A stretch of DNA of 64,000 nucleotides from Bacillota bacterium (GCA_021783135.1 JAJXUE010000003.1:62001-126000), one strand, 5' to 3'. Positions 9,087 through 18,705 are shown, numbered from the stretch's first letter. Notes: a model not told the origin generated them from the sequence alone. Program-made: numbers and translations.

Positions 9087-9572
9087 ATGCGAGACTTGCA
9101 ATTTATCAGTCATATCGAAGAACATAACGGAATCAATGAAGCAATTTGGTTGCTTGAACAAAGGGTTGCTGAGGGAGCCGGGGATAAAGCAACTTATCTA
9201 AGATTACTTTTTCTCTATTGGTACATGCAAAGTGAGCCGGACTACTTAACCAATAATCTCCATGAACGTAATTGGTCGGAATACTTTCTGGCTTTTATAG
9301 CAGAGTGTTCGAGTCTGCACGATGATGTTGATTACAATTGGTTAGTTGGCTATCTATTATGCATGGGGAATTTTGCGGCCAATCAGCAAGTCAGAGGCGA
9401 AGCGATGTTGAGCAAAGCGTGGAAGCTGGCACCAGATGATTTTTTGGTGCACAAAGCATTAGCACTCACCGGGTTCACCGCGGCGAACGTAGTGCCGAAT
9501 GCAGGGGATTGGGATTTGCGCCTAGCTGATTGGGGCATGTTGGGGGATTATGTGCGGCAAGTTTTTACTTGA
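9087..9572 (+). CDS. Hypothetical helical protein
   Basis: A 161-residue soluble protein rich in Leu, Trp and Ala; the segment GEAMLSKAWKLAPDDFLVHKALALTG resembles one TPR-like helical pair. No family is recognised. The ATG at 9087 is preceded by GCGAGGAGAAG; the frame opens 20 codons earlier but without a ribosome site. It is divergent from the coat genes and is followed by a hairpin terminator. Confidence 0.7.
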   Translation: MRDLQFISHIEEHNGINEAIWLLEQRVAEGAGDKATYLRLLFLYWYMQSEPDYLTNNLHERNWSEYFLAFIAECSSLHDDVDYNWLVGYLLCMGNFAANQQVRGEAMLSKAWKLAPDDFLVHKALALTGFTAANVVPNAGDWDLRLADWGMLGDYVRQVFT

Positions 9573-9579
9573 TGCAGCA

Positions 9580-9622
9580 AAAAACTCCAGCTAAGCAAAA
9601 TAATCACTCAACTGGAGTTTCT
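9580..9622. terminator. Bidirectional terminator
   Basis: AAACTCCAG (9582-9590) pairs with CTGGAGTTT (9612-9620) across a 21-base loop. It lies between convergent genes and can serve both strands. Confidence 0.65.
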
Positions 9623-9625
9623 AAT

Positions 9626-10072
9626 TTAAGCCTCAGGCAAACTTAAATCTTTTTCTTGGATATAGTCCATTAGAAGCTTAGCTGTGCCTCCGGTCAATTT
9701 TAGACATCGCCTCAAGTGTTCAGGTGAATCGAACTCATGTTGATTCAAAACGCGGCAACACGTAGCACCATTTTCTTGTTTGAATCGGTCATGGAATTCT
9801 TTGGCCAAAGCATAAATCGGTTCCCGATCTTGTTCAGAACCTGTCCTGCCTTCAAACATACCCAATACCATGACCGAACCGGTCAAAGCGCCACACATGC
9901 ATCCGGCATGCCCTAAGCCCCCGCCAAAGCCGGAAGCCATCTTGACCACTGTCGGACTAAACGGCTTATCCAGCAGTGAGTTAAATGCCTCGAGCACAGA
10001 TTCGGCACAGTTAAAGCCTGACTTGAAATTATTGCCTGCTCTATTCCGCGCCTCGAGCGATAAATCCTCCAT
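9626..10072 (-). CDS. C-GCAxxG-C-C family redox protein
   Basis: A 148-residue member of the C_GCAxxG_C_C family. It shows NCAESVLEAF near residue 19, the signature AGCMCGALTG and a later CC pair (GATCCRVL). The conserved cysteines suggest a metal- or cluster-binding redox protein, but the function is unknown in general. I chose the ATG at 10072, which follows AGAGGAGGGG; an in-frame start 13 codons earlier lacks one. A second family member lies in the aldehyde oxidoreductase cluster at 59241-59681. This copy stands alone. Confidence 0.85.
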   Translation of the reverse strand: MEDLSLEARNRAGNNFKSGFNCAESVLEAFNSLLDKPFSPTVVKMASGFGGGLGHAGCMCGALTGSVMVLGMFEGRTGSEQDREPIYALAKEFHDRFKQENGATCCRVLNQHEFDSPEHLRRCLKLTGGTAKLLMDYIQEKDLSLPEA

Positions 10073-10262
10073 GGTTACCCCTCCTCTAGCATATTCTGGG
10101 ATTGCATACAACTATTATACATTGGTGTAAGTTTTCTGACTATGGCTAAATAGCAAGGTGGAATGAGAAAAGTCGATAAAATGAATATCCATAAGGACAT
10201 AGAAATAAAAAATAGAGTATAGTATTCATGTGGTCTATATTTAGTGGTAGAGGAGAAGAATT

Positions 10263-11360
10263 ATGGCAAAGTTAATTGTTGGTGTTATTTTTGGTGGTCA
10301 ATCCGGTGAACACGAGGTATCGCTAAATTCAGCTGTTTCAGTGATTAACGCCCTTGATAGACTAAAATATGAAGTAGTTCCAATTGGCATATCTAAGGAA
10401 GGTAAATGGGTACTAGGCACAAATCCTGACCAGGTATTGGCCGATGGCGATTTTGCGGCACAGCTGGTTCCTGTTGCCCTATCGACAGACCCGAGTCATG
10501 CTGGTTTAATTTCTTTAGCCGGTGATCACGAGTTTACCCAAATTGACGTTGTCTTTCCGGTCTTGCACGGCACGTATGGCGAGGATGGCTCAATTCAGGG
10601 GCTACTCGAATTGGCCGATATTCCTTATGTTGGGGCAGGAGTACTTGGTTCAGCTGTTGGTATGGACAAGATAATTATGAAGAACCTTTTTGCTCAGGCA
10701 GGCTTGGATCAAGCTGAATACTTATCCTTTACTAGAAAGGAGTGGGAGACTAAGTCAGCTGAGGTCCTTGACCAAATTGAAGTTGGGTTAGGCTACCCTT
10801 GCTTTGTTAAGCCGGCAAATTTAGGCTCCAGTGTGGGGATTAGCAAAGCCCATGACAGGGAGTCCTTGCAGCACGCCCTTGCACTTGCCGCACAATTTGA
10901 CCGCCGCATTGTGGTAGAGGAATTTATTGCAGGGCGCGAAATTGAAGTGAGTATCCTGGGAAATGATGTTCCGGTCGCTTCCTTGCCAGGTGAAATCCTG
11001 CCATGTAATGAATTTTATGACTACAAGGCCAAATATATTGACGGCAACTCTGGTCTGGTCATTCCGGCTAAACTGCCTCAAAGTATAACTGAATCGGTAC
11101 GTGAGTCGGCTATTAAAGCGTTTAACTCGCTTGATTGCGCCGGTTTAGCTAGGGCAGATTTCTTTGTAACTACCAAGGAAAATAGAGTTTTAATTAATGA
11201 GATTAACACCATGCCCGGCTTTACGCAAATTAGCATGTATCCCAAGTTGTGGGAGGCTTCGGGCCTTACATATCCAAATTTGCTGGATAAACTAATTGAG
11301 CTAGCCTTGGAAAGGCATGCTGAAAAAAATAAGCGCAAAACTTCCTTTGAGTTGGAATAG
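10263..11360 (+). CDS. ddl: D-alanine--D-alanine ligase
   Basis: A 365-residue ATP-grasp ligase that joins two D-alanines for peptidoglycan precursors in the cytoplasm. Family motifs are clear: [15 protein letters not shown] at the N-terminus, [30 protein letters not shown] and, at the magnesium site, [12 protein letters not shown]. The HGxxGEDGxxQG and [11 protein letters not shown] segments are typical of the VanA/DdlA-like branch. The length is normal. The ATG follows AGAGGAGAAG. The gene is monocistronic; the two-component system downstream has its own ribosome site and different base use. Confidence 0.95.
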   Translation: MAKLIVGVIFGGQSGEHEVSLNSAVSVINALDRLKYEVVPIGISKEGKWVLGTNPDQVLADGDFAAQLVPVALSTDPSHAGLISLAGDHEFTQIDVVFPVLHGTYGEDGSIQGLLELADIPYVGAGVLGSAVGMDKIIMKNLFAQAGLDQAEYLSFTRKEWETKSAEVLDQIEVGLGYPCFVKPANLGSSVGISKAHDRESLQHALALAAQFDRRIVVEEFIAGREIEVSILGNDVPVASLPGEILPCNEFYDYKAKYIDGNSGLVIPAKLPQSITESVRESAIKAFNSLDCAGLARADFFVTTKENRVLINEINTMPGFTQISMYPKLWEASGLTYPNLLDKLIELALERHAEKNKRKTSFELE

Positions 11361-11535
11361 CCCAGGCAACACCTGGGGAGTACTAGCGAAGCTGTCACCA
11401 CCTGCAAAGTAGATGGTGCTATGAGGGTGCTATGATGATGGTGCTAGATGGGAAATTTATTTTTCTACATCCTTAATGCACTTTTTGTTCCATTACTATG
11501 CTAAGCTCCGTTTAACTTTACAGGGAGGTGGTGTT

Positions 11536-12264
11536 ATGTCAATTAAAATTGCCATTTGCGACGACATGGCGGAGGATACCGAGCGGTTGTCAGGTGCACT
11601 TTATACCTACGACCCTTCCTTTGAGATTGTCACCTATACCAATGGAGAGACACTTATCGATGATTTCCGTGATTCCGGCCTCTCCGCCGACATTCTTTTT
11701 CTGGACATCTATATGCCCGAAATCGACGGTATAAAGACGGCGCAGAGTTTACGCGGCGAGCGAAAGGATCTCAAAATTATTTTCATTTCGTCGAGTAAGG
11801 AGCACTATCCGCAGGCGTATGAAGTGTTTGCCTTCAATTATATCCTGAAACCATTGGACAGAGAACGATTGTACAACGTGCTGGATCGCGCCATTGACGA
11901 AATCAGCAGAGAACGCAGCCACAAAATTCACTTCAGTTACAAATCTGTCGCCTACAGTGTGGACTGCCGCGATATCCTGTATCTAGAAAGCAGGGACAAA
12001 CTCATGCTGTTCCACCTGGCAGACGGAAGCACCTCGCAGTGCTATGGGAAACTGGACGGGATTGCCGAAGAGCTGCCGTTGCAGTCCTTTATCCGCTGCC
12101 ACCAGAGCTTTATCGTCAATACTTCTTACATCAGCGAAATGGGGGAAAATCACTTCCGTGTCGGACAGGTTGTGATCGGCATTTCCAAAAAGTATTTGAA
12201 GTCTGCCAAAGATCAATATTATGCCTACTTATTTTCGCATATGGGCAGAGGATCGTTGGGATGA
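11536..12264 (+). CDS. LytTR-family response regulator
   Basis: A 242-residue regulator. The receiver domain (about residues 1-125) has the acidic pair DD near the N-terminus, phospho-acceptor Asp57 in FLDIYMPEIDG and a conserved Lys in NYILKPLD. The C-terminal LytTR DNA-binding domain (about 135-235) has IHFSYKSVAYSVDCRDILYL and FIRCHQSFIVN. The ATG at 11536 follows CAGGGAGGTGG. The stop overlaps the histidine kinase start by four bases (ATGA). Such pairs control extracellular functions such as autolysis, biofilm or peptide signalling. Codon use is richer in G and C than in ddl upstream, which suggests acquisition. Confidence 0.92.
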   Translation: MSIKIAICDDMAEDTERLSGALYTYDPSFEIVTYTNGETLIDDFRDSGLSADILFLDIYMPEIDGIKTAQSLRGERKDLKIIFISSSKEHYPQAYEVFAFNYILKPLDRERLYNVLDRAIDEISRERSHKIHFSYKSVAYSVDCRDILYLESRDKLMLFHLADGSTSQCYGKLDGIAEELPLQSFIRCHQSFIVNTSYISEMGENHFRVGQVVIGISKKYLKSAKDQYYAYLFSHMGRGSLG

Positions 12265-14243
12265 TTGAAGCAAAACATACGAAAGCCCACCTGATTGCGG
12301 GATTGATCTTCGTGATCATATTCAGCCACCTACCGGTTATGTACACCCTGTTTTATCATCAGTTGACCGGCGCTTCGACCGCGGCAGGTGGAAGCATTAA
12401 TCTAACGGGGCTTTCCCCAGCCCGGAAAATCGTTCTGGACGGGAAGTGGGAATTTTATTGGAACCGCCTGATTGACGGCGAATCAAAGCAGGCTGACAAG
12501 CCGGATTTCCTCATCAGAGTGCCGGGTTATTGGTCGAAGTACAAAATCAACGGCAAGTGGCTGCCCGCGAGCGGGTTCGCAAGCTATCGCCTCACGCTGC
12601 AAGGGCTTGACTATCCCCGTCCCGTTACTGTCTACCTACCTGATTTTGGCAGCGCCTACCGGGTATTCATCGATGGCGTGCCGGCCGCGGAAAGTGGTAT
12701 CCTGGCGAAGGACACCCAAAAAATATTTACGGTTCCCGAGGCGAAACTCTACCCGGTGACGCTGACTGCGGGAGAAACGCACGAGGTGGTCATCGAGGCG
12801 GCGAGCACGCGCTTTTCCGGACTGTACATGGCCCCTGTTCTAGAGGATTACGGTCGTGCCATCCAGGAAGAAAGCGCCCGGGACAATATCCGGTTTATAC
12901 TGTTCGGAACCGTGCTGTTTTCCTTTTTCGTTCTAAGCGTCATCTACAAGCTGTCCTTCCGCAAAGGGATACGCTCCGCCTGGCTGCCGGTGATGATCTT
13001 CTTCGTGCTTTTGCGCCTGATGCTGACCACGGAGTTCTACAGTTTCTGGCAGAAAACCGTATTTTTCAATCTCTCCTACGAAGCCAGCAACGGGCTGATG
13101 TTTTTTGCCACCTTCGCGCTTAAATTCCTACTGATTTTTCTGGTCCAGGAGCAATTCGGGATCGCTTTTTCCCGCAAGGAAAAGGGGTTCTTTTTCCTTT
13201 ACTATACAATTATCTACCTCATGTACCTGTTCATCCCGCACGGGGTGTACAACCGGCATCTGACGATTGCACTGCCCGTCGCCACCTTTGCCTTAGAGTT
13301 CTACTCCTTTTTTAAGGTCTACTTCGGCCGGCAGCAACTGAAAAAATACGGCTTGCTGATTTACTGGGGCGTTGTCCTGGCCATTTCCGGACTGATCATG
13401 GACTGCTATTTTATCAACGGCAACATTTATCCTAATGTGTCGCTGGCCTTGCTCGTTTCGCTCTCGGCTTACCTGATGATCCTTAGCCTGGCGTACGCCT
13501 TGCGTACTGCGGACGTGTACAACGATTTGGCCTTATCTTCTTCCCGGCTGGCGCTGGCCAAGAGCCAGATTACCATGCAGAAGGAATACTATGACACCTT
13601 AAGCGGGCAGATGAACGAGATCCGCGCGATCAGGCATGACCTGCGCCACTTTGTCGGTGTGATCAGGGGGCTGGCCGAGGAAGGGCGCTATGCCGAACTG
13701 GAACGGTTTGTGAGCGAATATGCGGAAAAGAGCGAAACCGATCCGCTGTCGTTCTTTTGCGAAAATGTCGTGGCAAATTCCATTTTGGGGTATTACTCCT
13801 TGCAGGCCAAGGAAAACGGCATTTCATTTCACTGCGCCTGTAGTATCCCAAACCAGCTTGCCATGAGCGACAGCGATCTTTGTGTCGTTTTGGGCAATGC
13901 CTTGGAAAACGCGATTGAGGCGTGCGGAAATCTGAAAAATCCCGAGGCGCGGTTCCTAACGGCGGAAGCGCGAACCGTCAACAGCCAGTTACTTTTAAAA
14001 ATCGAAAATGCCTATAACGGACGCCTGAACATCCAAGACGGAGGCTATCGCTCAACCAAGAGCGGAGAATTTCACGGGATGGGCCTGCAGAATATCACAA
14101 AGGTCGTGGAAGCCTGCGGGGGATTCGTCAAAACTCAACACTGCGGCAAGGTTTTCACCCTGATGGCCGCGTTCCCCAATCCTTGCGCTGCGGAGGAGAG
14201 CCAGAGCGTGAGTCAGCCGGATGCTGCCATGCGCATATCATAA
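12261..14243 (+). CDS. Sensor histidine kinase, 7TMR-DISM type with GHKL ATPase
   Basis: A 660-residue membrane kinase. An N-terminal membrane segment is followed by an extracytoplasmic beta-sandwich of sugar-binding type (LDGKWEFYWNRLI, about residues 57-200), about seven membrane segments (about 210-415), a short helical linker, the His box RAIRHDLRHF with His459, and a GHKL ATPase (GNALENAIEACGN near 545, GMGLQN near 607). The layout matches 7TMR-DISM sensors and the LytS/AgrC-like HPK group that partner LytTR regulators. The start ATG overlaps the regulator stop; the longer frame upstream is an overlap artefact. The ligand is unknown; the sandwich domain suggests carbohydrate or a small carboxylate. 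Confidence 0.9.
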   Translation: MIEAKHTKAHLIAGLIFVIIFSHLPVMYTLFYHQLTGASTAAGGSINLTGLSPARKIVLDGKWEFYWNRLIDGESKQADKPDFLIRVPGYWSKYKINGKWLPASGFASYRLTLQGLDYPRPVTVYLPDFGSAYRVFIDGVPAAESGILAKDTQKIFTVPEAKLYPVTLTAGETHEVVIEAASTRFSGLYMAPVLEDYGRAIQEESARDNIRFILFGTVLFSFFVLSVIYKLSFRKGIRSAWLPVMIFFVLLRLMLTTEFYSFWQKTVFFNLSYEASNGLMFFATFALKFLLIFLVQEQFGIAFSRKEKGFFFLYYTIIYLMYLFIPHGVYNRHLTIALPVATFALEFYSFFKVYFGRQQLKKYGLLIYWGVVLAISGLIMDCYFINGNIYPNVSLALLVSLSAYLMILSLAYALRTADVYNDLALSSSRLALAKSQITMQKEYYDTLSGQMNEIRAIRHDLRHFVGVIRGLAEEGRYAELERFVSEYAEKSETDPLSFFCENVVANSILGYYSLQAKENGISFHCACSIPNQLAMSDSDLCVVLGNALENAIEACGNLKNPEARFLTAEARTVNSQLLLKIENAYNGRLNIQDGGYRSTKSGEFHGMGLQNITKVVEACGGFVKTQHCGKVFTLMAAFPNPCAAEESQSVSQPDAAMRIS

Positions 14244-14256
14244 AGCACGGATTCTT

Positions 14257-14290
14257 TACCCTGCAAGATGCTTTGCAGGGTCTTTATATA
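14257..14290 (+). terminator. Terminator of the two-component operon
   Basis: ACCCTGCAA pairs with TTTGCAGGGT around GATGC and is followed by CTTTATAT. It lies shortly after the kinase stop. Confidence 0.75.
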
Positions 14291-14374
14291 CCAATTTCGG
14301 CTAAAAAAGGGTCAATTTCGCTATTTTCCACGCCGCCGACAGTTTTTTATGTATAATAAATAAGGGTGATCGGA

Positions 14375-14707
14375 ATGCATTATTGGCTTTATCCGCAAAT
14401 AAATCAGACCCGGATTTTCACGGAGAAAAACAGCCAAAGCAAAATTCCGTACTGTACCATCAAAAGAATGCAGGAGCTGTATCCCGGCGGAGACTTTGTC
14501 ATTATCGGAGAAATCGGGAACTTTGCGGCAGTACTTGGCGATCAGGATGTGCTTCTGACAGGCGCAGGCAAAGCGATCCCCATATTTCCCAGGGGGAGCC
14601 TGATGAAACCTTTGGAGTGGATCGCGGGGTATGTTGCGGTGGGGGAGAATACCTATGTCGCTGCGGTCAGGAGTATAACTCCCACTTTCCTCCGTCGCCG
14701 GAAGTGA
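14375..14707 (+). CDS. Hypothetical protein next to the two-component system
   Basis: A 110-residue soluble protein, not recognised. It looks like a small beta-rich domain (FVIIGEIGNFAAVLG, LEWIAGYVAVGENTYVAAV). The ATG at 14375 follows TAAGGGTGAT; a GTG three codons earlier is possible. A TATAAT-like box (GTATAATAAA) lies about 15-25 bases upstream. It sits between the sensor operon and the surface-protein gene and shares their base use, so it may be a target or accessory of the same unit; this is inference. Confidence 0.6.
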   Translation: MHYWLYPQINQTRIFTEKNSQSKIPYCTIKRMQELYPGGDFVIIGEIGNFAAVLGDQDVLLTGAGKAIPIFPRGSLMKPLEWIAGYVAVGENTYVAAVRSITPTFLRRRK

Positions 14708-15042
14708 AGATTGTCACACACCTGTTATAAAAATCAATCGCATATTATGACAAATGCCCGTAAGCTCCCTGTTGCAGGCTTTTAGGCCTAATGATTCTTT
14801 CTATGTAAAGTCACGAGAAAATGAGCCATTGAAATAATAACAATGAAGCCAAGGGGTGAGGTTTAAGTGCGTTCGCTGCCAAACAAGAAAATAGTGAAAC
14901 AGACGTACAAGAAATAAGTTGAATGCAATATCGCAGCTGGATATCAATCCTATGATCATGGGCGCAAGTCAGGGTAGTTTTTCTTAAGTACAGATAACAA
15001 GCTAGGAATGCTCCAATGAAAATTAAAAACGGAGGCGTGAAG
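14708..15042. other. Gene-free stretch before the surface-protein gene
   Basis: This 335-base stretch has no convincing gene. A minus-strand frame with hydrophobic character exists but lacks a ribosome site and crosses the surface-protein start. It probably holds the promoter and leader of the surface-protein gene. I could not identify a riboswitch or LytTR site in it. Confidence 0.5.
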
Positions 15043-18000
15043 ATGAGGAACAAATATGTAGCCCTAGCCATGGTGGTGGCATTGTGTTTTTTAACGTTTT
15101 TGCCGGGTTATACCCCCAACGCTATGGCGAATACGAATCCCTATACCTATGATATATCACAGGGGAATATCACTATATCGGCGGGTACGACTTCCGGCAC
15201 TATCCAAGTTCAGTATGGCAGCGGACAGACTGTCAATATCACAACTAGCCAGTCAATCACCATAATAGACAGCAGTCCAAGCACCCCAACGGCAAATTGT
15301 GTGACGGTAGATGTAAACCTTGGCACCTTAAATATTACCCTAGAAGACGTCAACATCTCCGGAACCTCGCCGTTTTCGATAGGGTCTGGAACGAATGTAG
15401 ATTTGACGCTTGTTGGCCAAAATACCCTGAACGCTGACAGTATTGGGTATCCGGGCCTTAACATAGGGCCGGGCTCCACCCTTGAGGTAACTGCTGCCAG
15501 CACAGGTTCCCTTACGGCCTTAGGCGGCAGCGCTTCCAGCAGTGGCGCCGGCATCGGCGGAGGCGGAAACTCATCAAACGGCGGCGGCAACTGCGGTACA
15601 GTGACCATCAACGGGGGTACAGTCACGGCCATAGGCGGCAGCGGTACCCAAGGTGGCGCCGGCATCGGCGGAGGCGGAGGCCTGGACAACGGTGGCAGCG
15701 GCGGCACAGTGACCATCAACGGGGGCACGGTCACGGCCACAGGCGGCAGCGGAGGTGGTGCCGGCATCGGGGGAGGCGGAGGCGGCTACGTCCTTAGCGT
15801 AGGCACGTTGACCATTAACGGCGGTTCGGTAAAGGCAAGCTCCATTCAGCCCACCGTGTATGACAGCAGCAACAACCAAGAATATCCTGTCACAATATCG
15901 GGTCTGCCGGCTTCTGCCGGCATGTCGTATTCAGTCAACGGGGGAAGCTCTGTTTCCTGCTCGACGGATGCAAGCAACAACCTCTATCTCTGGCTGCCCC
16001 AGACGACGGGCCCCGCGGACACCGTTTTAATTACATCCAGCGGTACCCAATATTTAGCCTCCGTCGCGGTCTCAGATACAAGTGCCAATAATTTTACAGC
16101 TAAGGTACTTCCGGCTGTAACGACAAATACGGCAACAAATATAACAAGCAGCGGTGCCACATTAAATGGGACAATCAACGCCAATGGAGACAGTACAACC
16201 GTAACCTTTGACTACGGCACTTCAACAAGTTATGGAAGCACAACACCAGCCAGCCTAAGCCCGGTGACAGGTTCAACCGATACAACTGTGAGTGCTGTTA
16301 TTACAGGTCTGCTACCGAATACGACCTATCATTACAGAGTAGAAGGAGTAAATTCAGGTGGGACGACAGACGGCTTAGACGAAACATTTACCACCCTTGC
16401 AGTGCCAATTTCAGACTTTGCAATTACGGCAAAGACCAGCAGCACAGCGACATTCACCTGGACGGCAGCCAGCGGGGCGACAGGTATTATCATCCAGCAG
16501 TCGCCGAGCGGAGCCAACACTTGGACGACGGCAAGCACAATTGCAGGGTCGATAGCAGTTGATTCTGCAACAGCCACGGTACCAGGTCTTAGCCCAGCGA
16601 CTGGTTATGACTTTAAGTTGGCGGTGACTGGCGGTGCAAACGCGGGGAATTCCGATTCAGTCACTGTAACCACTGATGCCGCACCACCTACCCCAATTCT
16701 CACTGACCTTACCTTAAGCGGAACAATCCCTAATCTCTCTGTCGGGCAAGCAGTCTATAATCTCAATAATCTCAGCCTGAGCGGAACGGATCAGTTCGGT
16801 GCTCCTTTCGGCCTCAGCGGTCAGACCGTACAGTGGAATCTGGCTTCAGGAAATTCGTATGCCAGTCTGACAGGCAGTACCTTGACTCCGTTGAACACCG
16901 GTTCCGGCACGGTGACCGCTACTATCTATGGTGTCACGAGCAACGGTCTAGGATTTATTGTCATCGCTCCGAGTCATTCGGGCGGCGGTGGTGGCTCACA
17001 TGGTTCATCACTCATATCACCAACATCAAGCACTGTCACCGGATCAGTCAGTAACGGTACGACAGGAGCTAATATTGCCAATATTACCGCTACTATAACC
17101 ACAGACGCCAGCGGCAATGACACCGTTTCCATGAATGCCGGACAACTTGCTGTGCTTAGGGAGCCGGACGGAACAACCAGTCCCTTAAGCGATCTTACTC
17201 AGGTAGGCTTCACCAGCTCTACAGGAAAATCGGTGCCGATTGCCGCGGACGGGACAGTCCAGATGGCGGGTCTGGCCAGGGGAACCGACAATAACTACAA
17301 CATCACCTATGATTTGGGCAACGGGCAAACGATAACGATCGGCACCCTGGAAATCAAGATAGACAGCGGCGGCAATGTCACCCTATCTGAAAACTTAATT
17401 GATCCCTATGGCCTGATCACGGATGCGGCAACCGGCAAAACTCTGGCGGGAGTTAATGTCACCTTGTACTATGCCGACACCGCCCGGAACAAGGCGGCGG
17501 GCAAAAGTCCGAATACCGCTGTCGCCCTGCCCGGCATCGCCGGATTCAAGCCCAACAATAACCATGATCCCCAGACAAGTGATGTGAACGGAGCTTATGG
17601 GTTTATGGTCTTCCCTGATACGGATTACTACATCGTTGCCACCAAATACGGGTATGTTCAATACACCAGCCCGACCATTTCCGTGGGCCATGAAATCGTG
17701 CATTGGGACTTCAAGATGAGTCCTGCCTCCGGAGTGACCAGACAGGCGGGGCAGAGTCGGGTGGATACAGCCCTGGCCATCGCGAAAGCGGAATACCCGG
17801 GTAAGATTGAGAATGCCGTCCTGACCATAGCGGACACCTATCCGGATGCCTTGGCCGGAAGTGTTCTAGCCTACCAAATGAACGCGCCCATTCTCCTTGT
17901 GGAAAATTCGACCGCGGAGCAGGCTAAAGTATTAACTTATCTAAAAGATAACCTAGACACTGCGGGAACCGTATACATTCTCGGCGGGACAGGTGTGGTC

Positions 18001-18654
18001 GGCATGGACATAGAAACTCAAATTCAAGCCGACGGCTTTAAGAACATCACCCGGTTGGGTGGAGCCGACCGCTATGCTACCTCGGTGCAGATTGCGCAAG
18101 CGGAAGGCGTTGCGACCGGGACACCGATAGTATTAGTCTCAGGCGAAAACTACCCGGACGCACTGTCCGTCAGCAGTGTGGCGGGGCAGAGGCATTTTCC
18201 CATCTTGTTGGTTCAAAATGACGGGATTAGTGAGAGCGTCAGCCAGGAAATTGCCGCCATCAAGCCTAGTAAGGTGTTTATCATCGGGGGCGAAGGGGTG
18301 ATCATCCCGGCCTTGGAAAACCAGGTCGCGCATCTCACCGGCTTAGCGCAAGCCAACATCGTAAGGATTGGGGGAGCCGACCGCTATGCAACCTCACTGG
18401 CAGTAGCTCAATACTTCAACTTGACCGGACAAATTGTCTGTGTGTCTACCGGCAGCAACTACCCGGACGCCCTAGCCGGTAGTGTCTATGCGGCTAAACA
18501 CAATGCTCCGATTATCCTAGCGCACGGCAGCTTGCCGGATCAGACTGTGAATTATCTAAAGAGCAAAAACCTAACCGAAGCGATTATATTCGGCGGAGAT
18601 GCTGCCGTCAGTCAAAGTATTGAAGAACAATTAGATCAGCTGATTGGACATTAA
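15043..18654 (+). CDS. Large secreted surface protein with three CWB2 modules
   Basis: A 1203-residue exported protein. A signal peptide (MRNKYVALAMVVALCFLTF and following, probable cleavage after NAMA near residue 33) is followed by a Ser/Thr-rich beta region, a Gly-rich repeat segment (about 150-263), two fibronectin III-like domains (about 353-546), a Big-like domain (about 550-645), a GGGGGSHG linker, a carboxypeptidase-regulatory-like domain (about 787-893) and three CWB2 cell-wall-binding repeats (about 898-1202) with the recurrent RxGGADRYATS and NYPDAL motifs. CWB2 triplets hold proteins on the cell wall through secondary wall polymers. The ATG at 15043 follows CGGAGGCGTGAAG. The upstream kinase/regulator may control it. 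Confidence 0.9.
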   Translation: MRNKYVALAMVVALCFLTFLPGYTPNAMANTNPYTYDISQGNITISAGTTSGTIQVQYGSGQTVNITTSQSITIIDSSPSTPTANCVTVDVNLGTLNITLEDVNISGTSPFSIGSGTNVDLTLVGQNTLNADSIGYPGLNIGPGSTLEVTAASTGSLTALGGSASSSGAGIGGGGNSSNGGGNCGTVTINGGTVTAIGGSGTQGGAGIGGGGGLDNGGSGGTVTINGGTVTATGGSGGGAGIGGGGGGYVLSVGTLTINGGSVKASSIQPTVYDSSNNQEYPVTISGLPASAGMSYSVNGGSSVSCSTDASNNLYLWLPQTTGPADTVLITSSGTQYLASVAVSDTSANNFTAKVLPAVTTNTATNITSSGATLNGTINANGDSTTVTFDYGTSTSYGSTTPASLSPVTGSTDTTVSAVITGLLPNTTYHYRVEGVNSGGTTDGLDETFTTLAVPISDFAITAKTSSTATFTWTAASGATGIIIQQSPSGANTWTTASTIAGSIAVDSATATVPGLSPATGYDFKLAVTGGANAGNSDSVTVTTDAAPPTPILTDLTLSGTIPNLSVGQAVYNLNNLSLSGTDQFGAPFGLSGQTVQWNLASGNSYASLTGSTLTPLNTGSGTVTATIYGVTSNGLGFIVIAPSHSGGGGGSHGSSLISPTSSTVTGSVSNGTTGANIANITATITTDASGNDTVSMNAGQLAVLREPDGTTSPLSDLTQVGFTSSTGKSVPIAADGTVQMAGLARGTDNNYNITYDLGNGQTITIGTLEIKIDSGGNVTLSENLIDPYGLITDAATGKTLAGVNVTLYYADTARNKAAGKSPNTAVALPGIAGFKPNNNHDPQTSDVNGAYGFMVFPDTDYYIVATKYGYVQYTSPTISVGHEIVHWDFKMSPASGVTRQAGQSRVDTALAIAKAEYPGKIENAVLTIADTYPDALAGSVLAYQMNAPILLVENSTAEQAKVLTYLKDNLDTAGTVYILGGTGVVGMDIETQIQADGFKNITRLGGADRYATSVQIAQAEGVATGTPIVLVSGENYPDALSVSSVAGQRHFPILLVQNDGISESVSQEIAAIKPSKVFIIGGEGVIIPALENQVAHLTGLAQANIVRIGGADRYATSLAVAQYFNLTGQIVCVSTGSNYPDALAGSVYAAKHNAPIILAHGSLPDQTVNYLKSKNLTEAIIFGGDAAVSQSIEEQLDQLIGH
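15544..15785 (+). repeat. In-frame Gly-rich coding repeats
   Basis: Three near-identical copies of GGCGCCGGCATCGGCGGAGG start at 15544, 15655 and 15757 (third copy GGTGCC...GGGGGA). They are separated by 111 and 102 bases, both multiples of three. Between them ACAGTGACCATCAACGGGGG recurs at 15598 and 15706. The unit encodes GAGIGGGG alternating with TVTINGGTVTA, probably beta-helix rungs, and is prone to length change by recombination. Confidence 0.85.
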
Positions 18655-18666
18655 ACACTACAACAC

Positions 18667-18702
18667 ATAACCCCCCGTTTCGAGCTCGAAGCGGGGGGTT
18701 AA
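18667..18702. terminator. Bidirectional terminator between surface-protein gene and lexA
   Basis: AACCCCCCG and CGGGGGGTT enclose TTTCGAGCTCGAAG, which is itself nearly self-complementary. This gives a very strong hairpin between two convergent genes. Confidence 0.85.
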
Positions 18703-18705
18703 TAT

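Noticed and set aside
11361-11377. CCCAGG-CAACA-CCTGGG hairpin after ddl
   Set aside because: There is no T tract, so it is weak as a terminator; it is not listed as a feature.
12039-12260. Upstream extension of the histidine kinase frame
   Set aside because: It lies wholly inside the response-regulator gene in another frame; the ATGA overlap at 12261 is the normal start.
14811-15071. Minus-strand frame for a small hydrophobic protein
   Set aside because: There is no ribosome site and it crosses the start and signal peptide of the surface-protein gene.
15210-15767. Long minus-strand open frame rich in Pro and Val opposite the surface-protein gene
   Set aside because: It mirrors the Gly-rich repeats of the real gene, has no ribosome site and has extreme composition.
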